From Motiliproteus sp048265065 (GTDB taxonomy: Bacteria; Pseudomonadota; Gammaproteobacteria; Pseudomonadales; Balneatricaceae), in the NCBI GenBank assembly GCA_048265065.1, contig JBLXCH010000002.1, positions 1 to 64,000 on the forward strand: DNA of 64,000 nucleotides, read 5' to 3'. A program made the position numbers and the translations under genes. Below, piece after piece: positions 9,613-18,115 of this stretch (position 1 is the stretch's first letter; each line of letters starts with the position of its first letter). The notes under the pieces are model-generated. The model was not told the origin of the DNA and searched no databases. It saw nothing but the letters and a program-made list of their open reading frames with translations.

Positions 9613-11184
9613 ATGTCCGGTGTTTCAACACTAGCAAAACGTCTTAAACAGTTGCAGGAAAGCGGCCTTTATACGACATTGAGTCAGCTCCAACACGGTA
9701 TTGAAAAAGAAGGTCTACGTGTTGCTGACAGCGGTGGGATTGCTCAAACCGGACACCCAAAAGGGTTAGGTTCAGCATTAACCAATGGACGTATCACCAC
9801 AGATTATTCTGAGGCTTTATTAGAATTCATTACGCCAGTGTTTTCTAGCGTTGAAGAGTCGCTGCACTACCTTAAAGAGCTTCATCACTTTAGCTATGAG
9901 CAGTTAGACAAAGAAACCATCTGGCTTTCCAGTATGCCTCCGCATATGAAGAGCGAGGAAGACGTACCTATTGCACGTTATGGTGACTCTAACGTTGGGC
10001 AGATGAAGTACATCTACAGAGTAGGGCTTGCTAATCGCTATGGTAAGGCAATGCAAACCATTGCGGGCATTCACTATAACTTTTCAATGCCGGATACATT
10101 TTGGCAAGCTTATCAGGAGTTACTGGGTGATAAGCAGAGTTTGCAGGATTTCAGGTCCAGCCAGTATTTCGCCTTAATTCGTAATTTTCGACGCTACTCT
10201 TGGCTACTTATTTACCTCTTCGGTGCTTCTCCTGCACTTAATCGGTCATTTATGAATGGTCGAGAGATTGATGAGTTAGAAGCGCTCGGCGATGACACCC
10301 TAATAGGGCCCTACGCTACAAGCTTAAGAATGAGTGATTTGGGCTATTCAAATGATGCTCAGTCTAGCCTTAATGTCTGTTATAACCAGCTGCAGACTTA
10401 CGCTAACACCTTGACGTCCGCGATCTCTGAGAGCTATCCAGCGTATGAAAAAATCGGCGTTAAAGTGGATGGTGAATACCGCCAGTTGAATGCGAGCTTG
10501 CTGCAGATTGAAAATGAATACTACAGTGACATACGGCCAAAACGAGTTACGCTTTCAGGTGAGAAGCCGGTGGCTGCATTGAAGGATCGTGGCGTTGAGT
10601 ATGTTGAAGTACGCAATGTTGATATCAATCCTTTTATTCCTGTTGGGATTGACTCTGCGCAAGCACGGTTTATCGATAGCTTTTTGGTGTACTGTTTGCT
10701 GGCTCCTAGTCCTGAGATCGACAGTGAAGATTGTGAGCGTATTAAGCGTAACCATCGTGCTATCGTTTGGCAGGGACGCTTACCTGGCCTGAGTTTGGAA
10801 AAACCAGAAGGCAGCGTTGATATGAAACACTGGGCTGAAAGTTTGTTAGCTGAAATTGAGGGGGTTGCAGAACTGCTTGATGCTGGGCAGTCTCGAGAGT
10901 GTCATCTTAAGTCTATTAATGAGCAACGAGAAAAGTTAGCCAACGCTGAGCTAACGCCCTCTGCACAGGTATTGGCCGCGCTTCGCCAAGGGTTAAGTCA
11001 TGACGAGTTTGTGCTCCGGCAATCTCAACAGCATCAGCAATCTTTAATGGCAGAAGGGCTGGGTGAGGCGATGCGAGATGAGCTGACTCAGCTGGCGAAG
11101 AACTCTTGCCTGCAACAGCAAGAAATAGAAGCTGGCGATACCGTTGGTTTTGACCAGTATTTGGCGCGTTATTTGGCTCAATAA
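9613..11184 (+). CDS. gshA: Glutamate-cysteine ligase
   Basis: GshA catalyses the first step of glutathione synthesis, joining glutamate and cysteine with ATP. The 523-residue protein matches the gammaproteobacterial type: GIEKEGLRV near the N terminus, ITTDYSEALLEFITP, YRVGLANRYG and GIHYNFSMP. Length is normal. ATG 9613 has GGTGGG just upstream. It stands alone behind the thiG terminator and converges on the FliL-like gene 12 bases away. Confidence 0.95.
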   Translation: MSGVSTLAKRLKQLQESGLYTTLSQLQHGIEKEGLRVADSGGIAQTGHPKGLGSALTNGRITTDYSEALLEFITPVFSSVEESLHYLKELHHFSYEQLDKETIWLSSMPPHMKSEEDVPIARYGDSNVGQMKYIYRVGLANRYGKAMQTIAGIHYNFSMPDTFWQAYQELLGDKQSLQDFRSSQYFALIRNFRRYSWLLIYLFGASPALNRSFMNGREIDELEALGDDTLIGPYATSLRMSDLGYSNDAQSSLNVCYNQLQTYANTLTSAISESYPAYEKIGVKVDGEYRQLNASLLQIENEYYSDIRPKRVTLSGEKPVAALKDRGVEYVEVRNVDINPFIPVGIDSAQARFIDSFLVYCLLAPSPEIDSEDCERIKRNHRAIVWQGRLPGLSLEKPEGSVDMKHWAESLLAEIEGVAELLDAGQSRECHLKSINEQREKLANAELTPSAQVLAALRQGLSHDEFVLRQSQQHQQSLMAEGLGEAMRDELTQLAKNSCLQQQEIEAGDTVGFDQYLARYLAQ

Positions 11185-11196
11185 GCGCGCCTAGTA

Positions 11197-11622
11197 TTAC
11201 TCTTGAACAACAAAACTGGTGAATAGTAAGTTTTTCAGCATATCGTAACCGGGGTTGCCATACTCTTCGGTTAGTACATCTCTAATTGCTTCAATCGATT
11301 GCTGTCGCACATGATCTCTTGCGGTGGCGGTAGCTAGGTTTTCAGAACGCTGAGCGCTTAGCAGCATCACCAATGTGTGCCGAATTGCTGGCTTATGCAG
11401 CTTGATGTTGCTCTCTGCAGTGCTGTCTGGAGCAATCAGTGTGACTTCTGTTTTCAAATATTTCAGTGGACCTGGGCCACCAAATGTAACGATAAATGCA
11501 GGTTGCATTTCTATATAAATTGAGCTGCTGGCTTTTCCTGCTCCCTCATCTTGCGCCTGCCCAAGTACTGGCCATATAAGCACGCAGAGCGATAGAAAAA
11601 ACACCTTAACTTTCATGGTCAT
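11197..11622 (-). CDS. FliL-like protein, orphan, with signal peptide
   Basis: Residues about 35-141 match the FliL pattern: Y(I)xMxPxFIVTF, PLKYLKTEV, an IKLHKPAIRHTLVMLLS block, EAIRDVLTEEYG and the closing LLFTSFVVQ. FliL normally sits by the flagellar stator with a membrane anchor. Here the N terminus (KVKVFFLSLCVLIWPVLGQA) looks like a cleavable signal peptide, so the domain may be free in the periplasm. No flagellar gene is near; it is convergent with gshA and divergent from rsd. Family fairly sure, role unknown. A second ATG two codons inside the frame is equally possible. Confidence 0.75.
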   Translation of the reverse strand: MTMKVKVFFLSLCVLIWPVLGQAQDEGAGKASSSIYIEMQPAFIVTFGGPGPLKYLKTEVTLIAPDSTAESNIKLHKPAIRHTLVMLLSAQRSENLATATARDHVRQQSIEAIRDVLTEEYGNPGYDMLKNLLFTSFVVQE

Positions 11623-11846
11623 AAACTACATTTCCGTAAAATAAAGCGTCATCGAATACGACGTTTGTATATAATAACCTATGTATTGCAAGCTCGCATG
11701 AAGAATGAGGAAGTTGGTTGCTATCCGCTTTCGCTTGGGGCTAGTATTGCGGTGTTTGATCGCTAGATCAACCTCATACCATGAGCTGAATCATGAGTTT
11801 TACAGTTCTTAACTTGATGCAAGGATAGACCACTAAGGAGCAAGTC

Positions 11847-12311
11847 ATGCTAGAAAAGTGCAAGAGTGCCAAAGAGCGCTGGGGTGGGGTTAGTGAACTC
11901 ATCGACCGCTGGCTGCAAGAGCGTCAAGACCTGCTCGGTTTATTCATAGAGTTACCTCAGTTGGAGCTGAACCAAGACGTGCCTGATGTCTTAAAGCGTT
12001 TTGGCGATATATTGGTCGACTATGCGTCTTCTTGGCATTTTGGTGTTTACGAACAGTTGCTCGTCGAAGCAGATCAGTTTAATGATGGCGGTGTTCAATT
12101 AGCTCGTGAGCTAGAACCGAAGATTCAACAAACGACAGATGTAATCGTTGATTTTAATGATCAATATGAAGATGTTTCTGTACTTCGCATACAAGATGTT
12201 TATCAGCTGGGTGAGCGCCTGTCAGGGCTTGGAGAAGCGCTGGCGGAACGTTTTGAAATGGAAGACCAGTTGATCGAGCGGTTGCATATTGCTCATCGTG
12301 ATCGAGTCTAA
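11847..12311 (+). CDS. rsd: Rsd/AlgQ anti-sigma-70 family regulator
   Basis: Rsd/AlgQ proteins bind the housekeeping sigma factor and shift polymerase use in stationary phase; AlgQ also affects alginate production in Pseudomonas. The 154-residue all-helical protein shows the family start (CKSAKERWGGVSELIDRWL) and the WHFGVYEQL region. AAGGAG lies just before ATG 11847. The lipoprotein gene follows after 18 bases, so the two may be cotranscribed. Confidence 0.88.
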   Translation: MLEKCKSAKERWGGVSELIDRWLQERQDLLGLFIELPQLELNQDVPDVLKRFGDILVDYASSWHFGVYEQLLVEADQFNDGGVQLARELEPKIQQTTDVIVDFNDQYEDVSVLRIQDVYQLGERLSGLGEALAERFEMEDQLIERLHIAHRDRV

Positions 12312-12329
12312 ACGACTGAGTATTTTTTC

Positions 12330-13298
12330 ATGAAAAAACTAGCGGGCTTGATAGCGTCAGCGGTTTTGTTATCAGCATGTAGCGGCGGTGAAAGCCCTAC
12401 CGCTACACACGAGTACGCCCTACAAGGTCTGTATTCGGCTAGTTTGTCATCGCAAGGCTCGTTTGCTGTTGTTGGCTCAATTCAGCACGGGGGTAGCCTT
12501 TGGGATGCGACCAATAACGAACGTTTATATAATTGGAACCACCAACAGGGTGTTTATGCCGACCTTGTTGCTTCTGCTTTCTCCCCTGATCATCGTTTTG
12601 CCATCACCGCAGATCAACAGACCATGGTGTTATGGAATGTAGACGAAGGGTCACCCGTGTGGTTCTGGAATGCTCCTGCAGGCATTTTGGATATTAAGCT
12701 AACAACAGAAGCTCGCTCTGCTTTACTAGGCTTAGAAAACCACCAAGCTGTTTACTTTGATGTTCAACAAGGTGGCGTGCTACACACGTTACATCACCAA
12801 GATAGAGTCGCAAGTGTTGATACCACGGCGGATGGTCGGTTTGCGTTAACAGGAAGTGATGATAATCGAGCCACTTTTTGGGATGTAGAGGCTGCTGCAG
12901 TACTTCAGGTTATCGAGCATGAGAACAACGTCAACACGGTAGCTTTGTCGCCAAACGGGGATATTGCTTTTAGCGCCGGTCAGCTTGAGCAGGCGAAGTT
13001 ATGGAACACTCGCACAGGGGAAATCTTGCAGGTTTTAACTGGTGGGGAGAGTTTCATTCAAAAACGTCATAGCTATACTGCGGCGGTATTTTCCGACAAT
13101 AATCTCCAACTACTTACAGGCAATAGCCAGGGTGAAGTGCAATTGTGGGATGTCAGGCAGGGGACACTGTTAAAGACATGGATATTGCAACGAAGAGACC
13201 CTCTACGCCCAACCAGTGCATACGTTATGGCGTTGGCATTTACGAGTAATGGCTACCGTGCCATTGGCTCAAATGGTTTGATTAATGAGTTGAAGTAG
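12330..13298 (+). CDS. WD40-repeat lipoprotein
   Basis: An outer- or inner-membrane-anchored beta-propeller of unknown partner. The N terminus is a lipoprotein signal with lipobox LLSAC (Cys about residue 17). The 322-residue protein then shows repeated WD-like strand ends: SLWDATNN, VLWNVDEG, TFWDVEAA, KLWNTRTG and QLWDVRQG, spaced about 40 residues, consistent with a six- or seven-bladed propeller with some degenerate blades. No enzyme motif is visible. It follows rsd closely and ends before a hairpin shared with the convergent FKBP gene. Confidence 0.85.
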   Translation: MKKLAGLIASAVLLSACSGGESPTATHEYALQGLYSASLSSQGSFAVVGSIQHGGSLWDATNNERLYNWNHQQGVYADLVASAFSPDHRFAITADQQTMVLWNVDEGSPVWFWNAPAGILDIKLTTEARSALLGLENHQAVYFDVQQGGVLHTLHHQDRVASVDTTADGRFALTGSDDNRATFWDVEAAAVLQVIEHENNVNTVALSPNGDIAFSAGQLEQAKLWNTRTGEILQVLTGGESFIQKRHSYTAAVFSDNNLQLLTGNSQGEVQLWDVRQGTLLKTWILQRRDPLRPTSAYVMALAFTSNGYRAIGSNGLINELK

Positions 13299-13307
13299 TT
13301 AACGTTC

Positions 13308-13340
13308 GCGACTGTGGGGCGACTGTGGGGCGACTGTGAG
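13308..13340 (+). repeat. Three tandem copies of an 11-base unit
   Basis: GCGACTGTGGG occurs at 13308-13318 and 13319-13329, followed by a third copy with one change (GCGACTGTGAG) at 13330-13340. It is intergenic, between the WD40 lipoprotein and the terminator hairpin. No function is evident. Confidence 0.9.
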
Positions 13341-13363
13341 AGCGAATAAGCAGGACGCTTAAC

Positions 13364-13389
13364 AGCCTTGGCGTGATTACACCAAGGCT
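13364..13389. terminator. Shared hairpin between convergent genes
   Basis: AGCCTTGG and CCAAGGCT pair, extended inward by GTG/CAC with one bulged C around an ATTA loop. It lies 8 bases from the FKBP gene stop and could stop transcription from either side, although the T run is weak on both strands. Confidence 0.6.
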
Positions 13390-13397
13390 TAGATTTA

Positions 13398-14126
13398 CTA
13401 TTTAGCCGAGGGAAGGCTGCTTCCAGCGGGTGGCTCTGGGTTAATGTCCAGTAGTTCCACTTCAAATACTAAGGCTGAATTCGGCTCGATAGCATCACCC
13501 ATACCATTTTCGCCATAGGCTAGCTCAGCAGGAATATAGAACTCTGCCTTGGCGCCCTTGTTTAAAAGCTGCAGACCTTCTGTCCAACCAGGAATCACAC
13601 CATTAAGAGGGAACGTGGCTGGTTGGTTGTGTTTGTAGGAGCTGTCAAATTCAGTACCGTCAATTAACGTGCCGCGGTAGTGAACCTTGACGGTGTCAGT
13701 TGCTGACGGTTTAGCGCCAGTGCCTTCGGTAATGATCTTATATTGCAGGCCGCTTTCTGTCGTTTTCACGCCCTCTTTATCCGCGTTGTCTGCGAGAAAC
13801 GCTGTGCCAGCTTTGAGGTTTTCAGCGGACATGGCTTCATAAGCGGCGATTTGACGCTGCTTAGCACGCTCTTGCAGCTCGGTTATTGCTGCACGGAGTT
13901 CGTCGTCTGAAAGGCTTCTCTCGGCATCTGGGCCTGATTCACTAATGCCTTTCTTAAGTGCTTCTACATCTAACTCGTAACCAAAGTCTTCAAGGCTAAT
14001 GCCAAGGCGAAGCCCCATTAGGTAGCTCGCTTTTTGTTGTAGCGTTTCGACTTCTGCTGCTTGAGTGGTAGGTGCTGTGATGAGTAAGCCGGCAAGGGCG
14101 GCGCTGACTATGACGTGTTTTTTCAT
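13398..14126 (-). CDS. FKBP-type peptidyl-prolyl cis-trans isomerase (FkpA/Mip type), periplasmic
   Basis: This is a secreted folding catalyst. The 242-residue protein has a signal peptide (to about residue 23), an N-terminal dimerisation region (about 24-125, AAEVETLQQKASYLMGLRLG) and a C-terminal FKBP domain (about 138-230) with VKVHYRGTLIDGTEFDSS, NGVIPGWTEGLQLL and the closing VFEVELLDI. It could be called FkpA, FklB or Mip; the signal peptide favours FkpA/Mip. It is transcribed alone, divergent from the ABC-F gene. Confidence 0.9.
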   Translation of the reverse strand: MKKHVIVSAALAGLLITAPTTQAAEVETLQQKASYLMGLRLGISLEDFGYELDVEALKKGISESGPDAERSLSDDELRAAITELQERAKQRQIAAYEAMSAENLKAGTAFLADNADKEGVKTTESGLQYKIITEGTGAKPSATDTVKVHYRGTLIDGTEFDSSYKHNQPATFPLNGVIPGWTEGLQLLNKGAKAEFYIPAELAYGENGMGDAIEPNSALVFEVELLDINPEPPAGSSLPSAK

Positions 14127-14299
14127 TCCTAATCCTTAATAGTGAATCCGGCTGAAGCGAGCTTATAAACTCGGCCACTTATAGCCTAAGTGGACAATTT
14201 AACTGGAAAGTTCCTGCGATTGCTAGATTCTTTTATTTCTAGGGCTTATTCGTGCATGGCTCTCTGTGAGAAGAGCGTACTGTGTTAACATCCCGCGCC

Positions 14300-16222
14300 A
14301 TGATTGAACTGAAAAAATTAACCCTGCAAAGGGGAAAGAATGTCCTGCTAGAGCAGACTGACTTAACGATCCATGCGGGTCAGAAAGTCGGCATTATCGG
14401 TGCTAATGGCGCAGGGAAGTCGAGCTTGTTTAAGCTGTTTCTTGGTCAGTTGCAGGCCGATAGCGGTGACTTTCGAGTGCCTAAAGAATGGCAAATAGCG
14501 CACATGGCACAAGAAGTCGCACTTGCTGACGTTACCGCGATTGAGTATGTACTTGATGGTGATGCAGAGCTGCGTAGCCTTGAGCAGAAAATAGCCACAG
14601 CTGAGGCTGAGAACCAAGCCTTACACTTAGCAGAACTCTATGGCCATTATGAATCTGTCGGTGGATATCATGCGCGTTCGCGTGCTGAGCAATTGTTACA
14701 TGGCTTAGGTTTTAGTCAGTTGGGTTGTGGCCGACAGGTTGGCGAGTTTTCCGGTGGATGGCGAATCAGATTGAATCTTGCTCAGGCACTCATGTGCCGA
14801 TCAGATTTGCTCTTGCTGGATGAACCGACTAACCACCTCGATTTAGATGCAACGCTGTGGTTAGAAAACTGGCTTAAGCAGTACACAGGTACGCTAATGC
14901 TGATTTCTCACGATCGTGATTTTTTGGATCAAGTCATCAACTACATCGCACATATAGAGAACTTTAAGCTCAATTACTATCGTGGCAATTATTCTATTTA
15001 TGAGCGTACTCGAGCGGAAAAGCTCGCTCAGCAGCAGGCGGCGTTTGTTAAGCAACAAGAAAGAAAAGCACAAATAGAGGACTTTGTTAGACGATTTAAA
15101 GCAAAAGCGTCAAAAGCGAAGCAGGCACAAAGCCGGGTAAAAGAGTTAGAGCGGATGGAAGAAATAGCGCCAGCGCATGTTGATTCGCCCTTTGATTTTA
15201 GTTTCTTTGGTGAGCAAAAACTGTCTAACCCTTTGTTAAATATACAGCATGCAAACTTAGGTTATGACAATAAAGCGATTCTCCGTTCAGTTTCGATCAA
15301 CTTGCAGCCGCAAATGCGAATTGGCTTGTTGGGAGCAAACGGAGCCGGTAAATCTACGTTAATCAAGTCATTAATGGGCGACATTACACTGCTGTCAGGT
15401 GAGCGTGTTGAAGGAGAGAATCTGCGCATCGGGTACTTTGCGCAGCACCAGCTCGAATCGCTTGATATGGAGGCGAGCGCGTCACTGCATCTGCAGCGCT
15501 TGAGTCCGCAGGCCTCTGATCAACAAGTGAGAACGTTCCTCGGAGGCTTTAACTTTCATGGTGATCAAGCTCTTGATCCCGTTCGGCATTTTTCAGGGGG
15601 TGAGAAAGCGCGCTTAGCGTTGGCAATATTAGCGTGGCAAAAGCCTAATCTATTATTGATGGATGAACCGACAAACCACTTGGACTTGGAAGTGCGGCAT
15701 GCGTTAACAATGGCTCTGCAGGATTTTCCCGGCGCGTTAATTTTAGTGTCCCACGATCGTCACTTGTTACGAAATTGTGTGGATGAGTTTTGGCTTATTA
15801 ATGATGGCGTGCTGGATGAGTATCATGGCGATTTGGATGATTACTCACGTTTGTTGGCGGATGCTCAACGTACCTATATTGATAACAGTAAGGTCGATAG
15901 TCACAAGCCGCAGGCTGGAGAGAATGCTGATACTGAGTCAGCTCAGCAGCGTAAGGATCGAAAACGGCAAGAAGCCGAGAAACGTCAAGTGCTTGCGCCA
16001 CTTCGTAAGAAGCTCGTCGCTTTAGAAAAACGTATCGATAAGCTGCAGTCGCAATTAAGTGGTATAGAAACCTCTCTAGCGGATCCGCTTATGTATGAAG
16101 ATAGCCAGAAGGCGTCATTAAAAAAGTTACTGCTGGAACAAGCGGAAGCAGAAAAGCAGTTAGCTGCGGATGAAGAAGAGTGGATGGAAATATCAGAAGA
16201 GCTGGAGCACTTAACCGCCTAA
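14300..16222 (+). CDS. ABC-F family ATPase (YheS-like)
   Basis: ABC-F proteins are soluble tandem ATPases that act on ribosomes rather than as transporters. This 640-residue protein has two nucleotide-binding domains: P-loops GANGAGKSS and GANGAGKST, signatures FSGGWRIRLNLAQAL and FSGGEKARLALAILA, and two DEPTNHLDL Walker B motifs. A linker between the domains (VKQQERKAQIEDFVRRFKAK) and a coiled-coil C terminus fit the YheS group. ATG 14300 (MIELKKL) is preferred to an in-frame GTG at 14282. No transmembrane segment is present. Confidence 0.92.
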   Translation: MIELKKLTLQRGKNVLLEQTDLTIHAGQKVGIIGANGAGKSSLFKLFLGQLQADSGDFRVPKEWQIAHMAQEVALADVTAIEYVLDGDAELRSLEQKIATAEAENQALHLAELYGHYESVGGYHARSRAEQLLHGLGFSQLGCGRQVGEFSGGWRIRLNLAQALMCRSDLLLLDEPTNHLDLDATLWLENWLKQYTGTLMLISHDRDFLDQVINYIAHIENFKLNYYRGNYSIYERTRAEKLAQQQAAFVKQQERKAQIEDFVRRFKAKASKAKQAQSRVKELERMEEIAPAHVDSPFDFSFFGEQKLSNPLLNIQHANLGYDNKAILRSVSINLQPQMRIGLLGANGAGKSTLIKSLMGDITLLSGERVEGENLRIGYFAQHQLESLDMEASASLHLQRLSPQASDQQVRTFLGGFNFHGDQALDPVRHFSGGEKARLALAILAWQKPNLLLMDEPTNHLDLEVRHALTMALQDFPGALILVSHDRHLLRNCVDEFWLINDGVLDEYHGDLDDYSRLLADAQRTYIDNSKVDSHKPQAGENADTESAQQRKDRKRQEAEKRQVLAPLRKKLVALEKRIDKLQSQLSGIETSLADPLMYEDSQKASLKKLLLEQAEAEKQLAADEEEWMEISEELEHLTA

Positions 16223-16250
16223 AGTCATCATTACACCATTAGGCGGTTTT
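16213..16250. terminator. Terminator hairpin overlapping the ABC-F stop codon
   Basis: AACCGCCTAA (16213-16222, containing the stop) pairs with TTAGGCGGTT (16239-16248) around a 16-base loop, followed by TT. It lies between the convergent ABC-F and HDOD genes and may serve both. Confidence 0.75.
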
Positions 16251-16270
16251 GTCTGGGGTTGGTCGAACCG

Positions 16271-17551
16271 TTAGCTGGCTTTCAATACGCGAGTCATTTC
16301 GGTTAAGTCATCTTCTTTGTGGTGAACTTTTTCGAATGCACTTTCCGCTTGTTCCATTGTGAGCCCTAATTCATTAAGTAGGACATCAGGAATTTCACCT
16401 GTTGGGCCATCACCGATTTCGTGTTTACGCAATAAGCGTAATGAGAGGTTGGTTAACATGGCGTATTGACTGTGCTCGCCTTGGAAATCAAGGTCATTTT
16501 GATAGCGAATAGCGCGGTAAATTTCAGGAGGCAAATTCCATGTTTCCATTAACCAAGCACCGACTTGCTCACGAGTCACATTGATGATTTGTTTCTCGAT
16601 ATATTCGTGGTGAAGGTGCGGGTTTGCCTCGACATAGCGAGACACTAATGCGAAGTGGGGTGGGAAAATATGAGCAAGTGCCAAGTATCCAAAGTTATGT
16701 AGCAATCCACAAAGGTAAGCTAAACCAGGGTGAGGCCTTGTTTCTGCTGGCATTTGTTTTGCTAGTCGTTCTGCAAGGGTGGCGCAATAAACCGACTGTA
16801 GCCAATAAGGTGTTGCACCGCGTGGTGTGTTGTTTGGCAACGTTAGGGTGTTTCCCATTGCGATGCCGAGTGCAAGGTTAACCACTAAGTCATACCCGAG
16901 CACACGAACGACAGCATCTTGAACGGAACGGATTGTGCCTGGCGCTGCATAATATGGAGAAGCGGCCCAACTCATTACTTGAGCGGATAAGCTTGGATCC
17001 ATTTTCACAATAGGGACCAAGTCGTCAACGCCTGCGCTGGGGTTGGTACGTAATTGTAGAATTTTTTGAGACGTTGGCGGTAACGTAGGCAAACCCAGCG
17101 TATCTTCTAAGCGCTGCTTAATGCGGAGAGCGGTGAATTTCTCAACGGCTTTGGTGATTACCGTAACATCATCACCTGAGGGCTGTCTGGCATCGATTTC
17201 ATCAGTCGTTAAGCCAAGTGTGCAGTGTTTGACGTCGTCACCTAAGCTGGCAACGTCGACGCTGAATTCGCGCTCAGAATTTGGCTCGAAGAGGTTTAAC
17301 GTACCTGAAGACGGGCAGGTGTGGTCCATCAGCGTAGGGATGCTGAATAGTTTGGCTACCCCTGCTGTTGTTTCTAGACCGGACTGCCCAAAGAACTTGA
17401 TTGAATCTTTTGCGCTAAGAGGTTGTAGTTGGCGGCCTGTTTCCTTCCATACACTGACTAAGTTTAATAGCTGTGCATGCGGCAACAAAACCAACACCTT
17501 ACCCTGAGAGTCATGAAGCATCAGGATCCGAATGGTTTTATCGTTAATCAT
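16271..17551 (-). CDS. Aminoacyl-tRNA deacylase-like (YbaK/ProX) plus HDOD domain protein
   Basis: Two parts are visible. Residues about 1-150 resemble the YbaK/ProRS-associated editing fold (VLVLLPHAQLLNLV, GVAKLFSIPTLMD). Residues about 160-370 form an HDOD domain (LPTLPPTSQKILQL, VKMDPSLSAQVMSWA, GYDLVVNLALGIAMG, YLCGLLHNFGYL). HDOD domains resemble HD phosphohydrolases but usually lack the metal ligands and act in signalling. ATG 17551 with AAGAGA upstream is preferred to an in-frame TTG at 17569. Deacylation activity is not proven; the combination is a recognised architecture in marine gammaproteobacteria. It lies downstream of ridA on the same strand. Confidence 0.8.
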   Translation of the reverse strand: MINDKTIRILMLHDSQGKVLVLLPHAQLLNLVSVWKETGRQLQPLSAKDSIKFFGQSGLETTAGVAKLFSIPTLMDHTCPSSGTLNLFEPNSEREFSVDVASLGDDVKHCTLGLTTDEIDARQPSGDDVTVITKAVEKFTALRIKQRLEDTLGLPTLPPTSQKILQLRTNPSAGVDDLVPIVKMDPSLSAQVMSWAASPYYAAPGTIRSVQDAVVRVLGYDLVVNLALGIAMGNTLTLPNNTPRGATPYWLQSVYCATLAERLAKQMPAETRPHPGLAYLCGLLHNFGYLALAHIFPPHFALVSRYVEANPHLHHEYIEKQIINVTREQVGAWLMETWNLPPEIYRAIRYQNDLDFQGEHSQYAMLTNLSLRLLRKHEIGDGPTGEIPDVLLNELGLTMEQAESAFEKVHHKEDDLTEMTRVLKAS

Positions 17552-17692
17552 GGCGGTATCTCTTGGCAAAAGCTCTTTATTAGGTTGTTATCAGTCTAGC
17601 ACAGGGTATATGACCGACAGGGCGTGTATTAACAGCTTTCGGCCAAAATTGTACTTTCTTTAACCTAGGTCAACAGGCTGAAACTGCTGTGC

Positions 17693-18082
17693 TTATTCAG
17701 ACGTTACCATGATGGCATCCATCTCAACTTGAGCGCTTTTGGGTAGCGAGGCAACCCCGATTGCTGCTCGAGCTGGATAAGGCTGTTCAAAGTAGGTGGC
17801 CATGATTTCGTTGAGCGTAGCGAAATTACTTAGATCGGTCAGGAAAATATTAAGCTTTACAATATCTTGCAGACTTCCACCCGCCGCATCGCAGACGGCT
17901 TGAAGGTTCTTGAACACTTGGTGAGCTTCATCGGCAAATGAGCCGCCAACCATTTCCATGGTTTCAGGAACTAATGGAATTTGCCCTGATAAGTAAACCG
18001 TTTCACCTACCTTGATGGCTTGCGAGTATGTGCCGATGGCTTGTGGTGCTTTAGCGGTTTCAATGACTGCGCGGTTACTCAT
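17693..18082 (-). CDS. ridA: RidA-family enamine/imine deaminase
   Basis: RidA hydrolyses reactive enamine and imine intermediates released by PLP enzymes. The 129-residue protein shows PQAIGTYSQAIKVG, VYLSGQIPLVPET, the central ICD-type loop (NLQAVCDAAGGSL) and PARAAIGVASLPKSA, whose Arg binds the substrate carboxylate. Length is typical. It follows spoT by 33 bases on the same strand, a common gammaproteobacterial arrangement (rpoZ-spoT-ridA). Confidence 0.93.
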   Translation of the reverse strand: MSNRAVIETAKAPQAIGTYSQAIKVGETVYLSGQIPLVPETMEMVGGSFADEAHQVFKNLQAVCDAAGGSLQDIVKLNIFLTDLSNFATLNEIMATYFEQPYPARAAIGVASLPKSAQVEMDAIMVTSE

Positions 18083-18115
18083 TGATGATCCTTGAGTTTA
18101 ATCGGTTAGAGGAGA

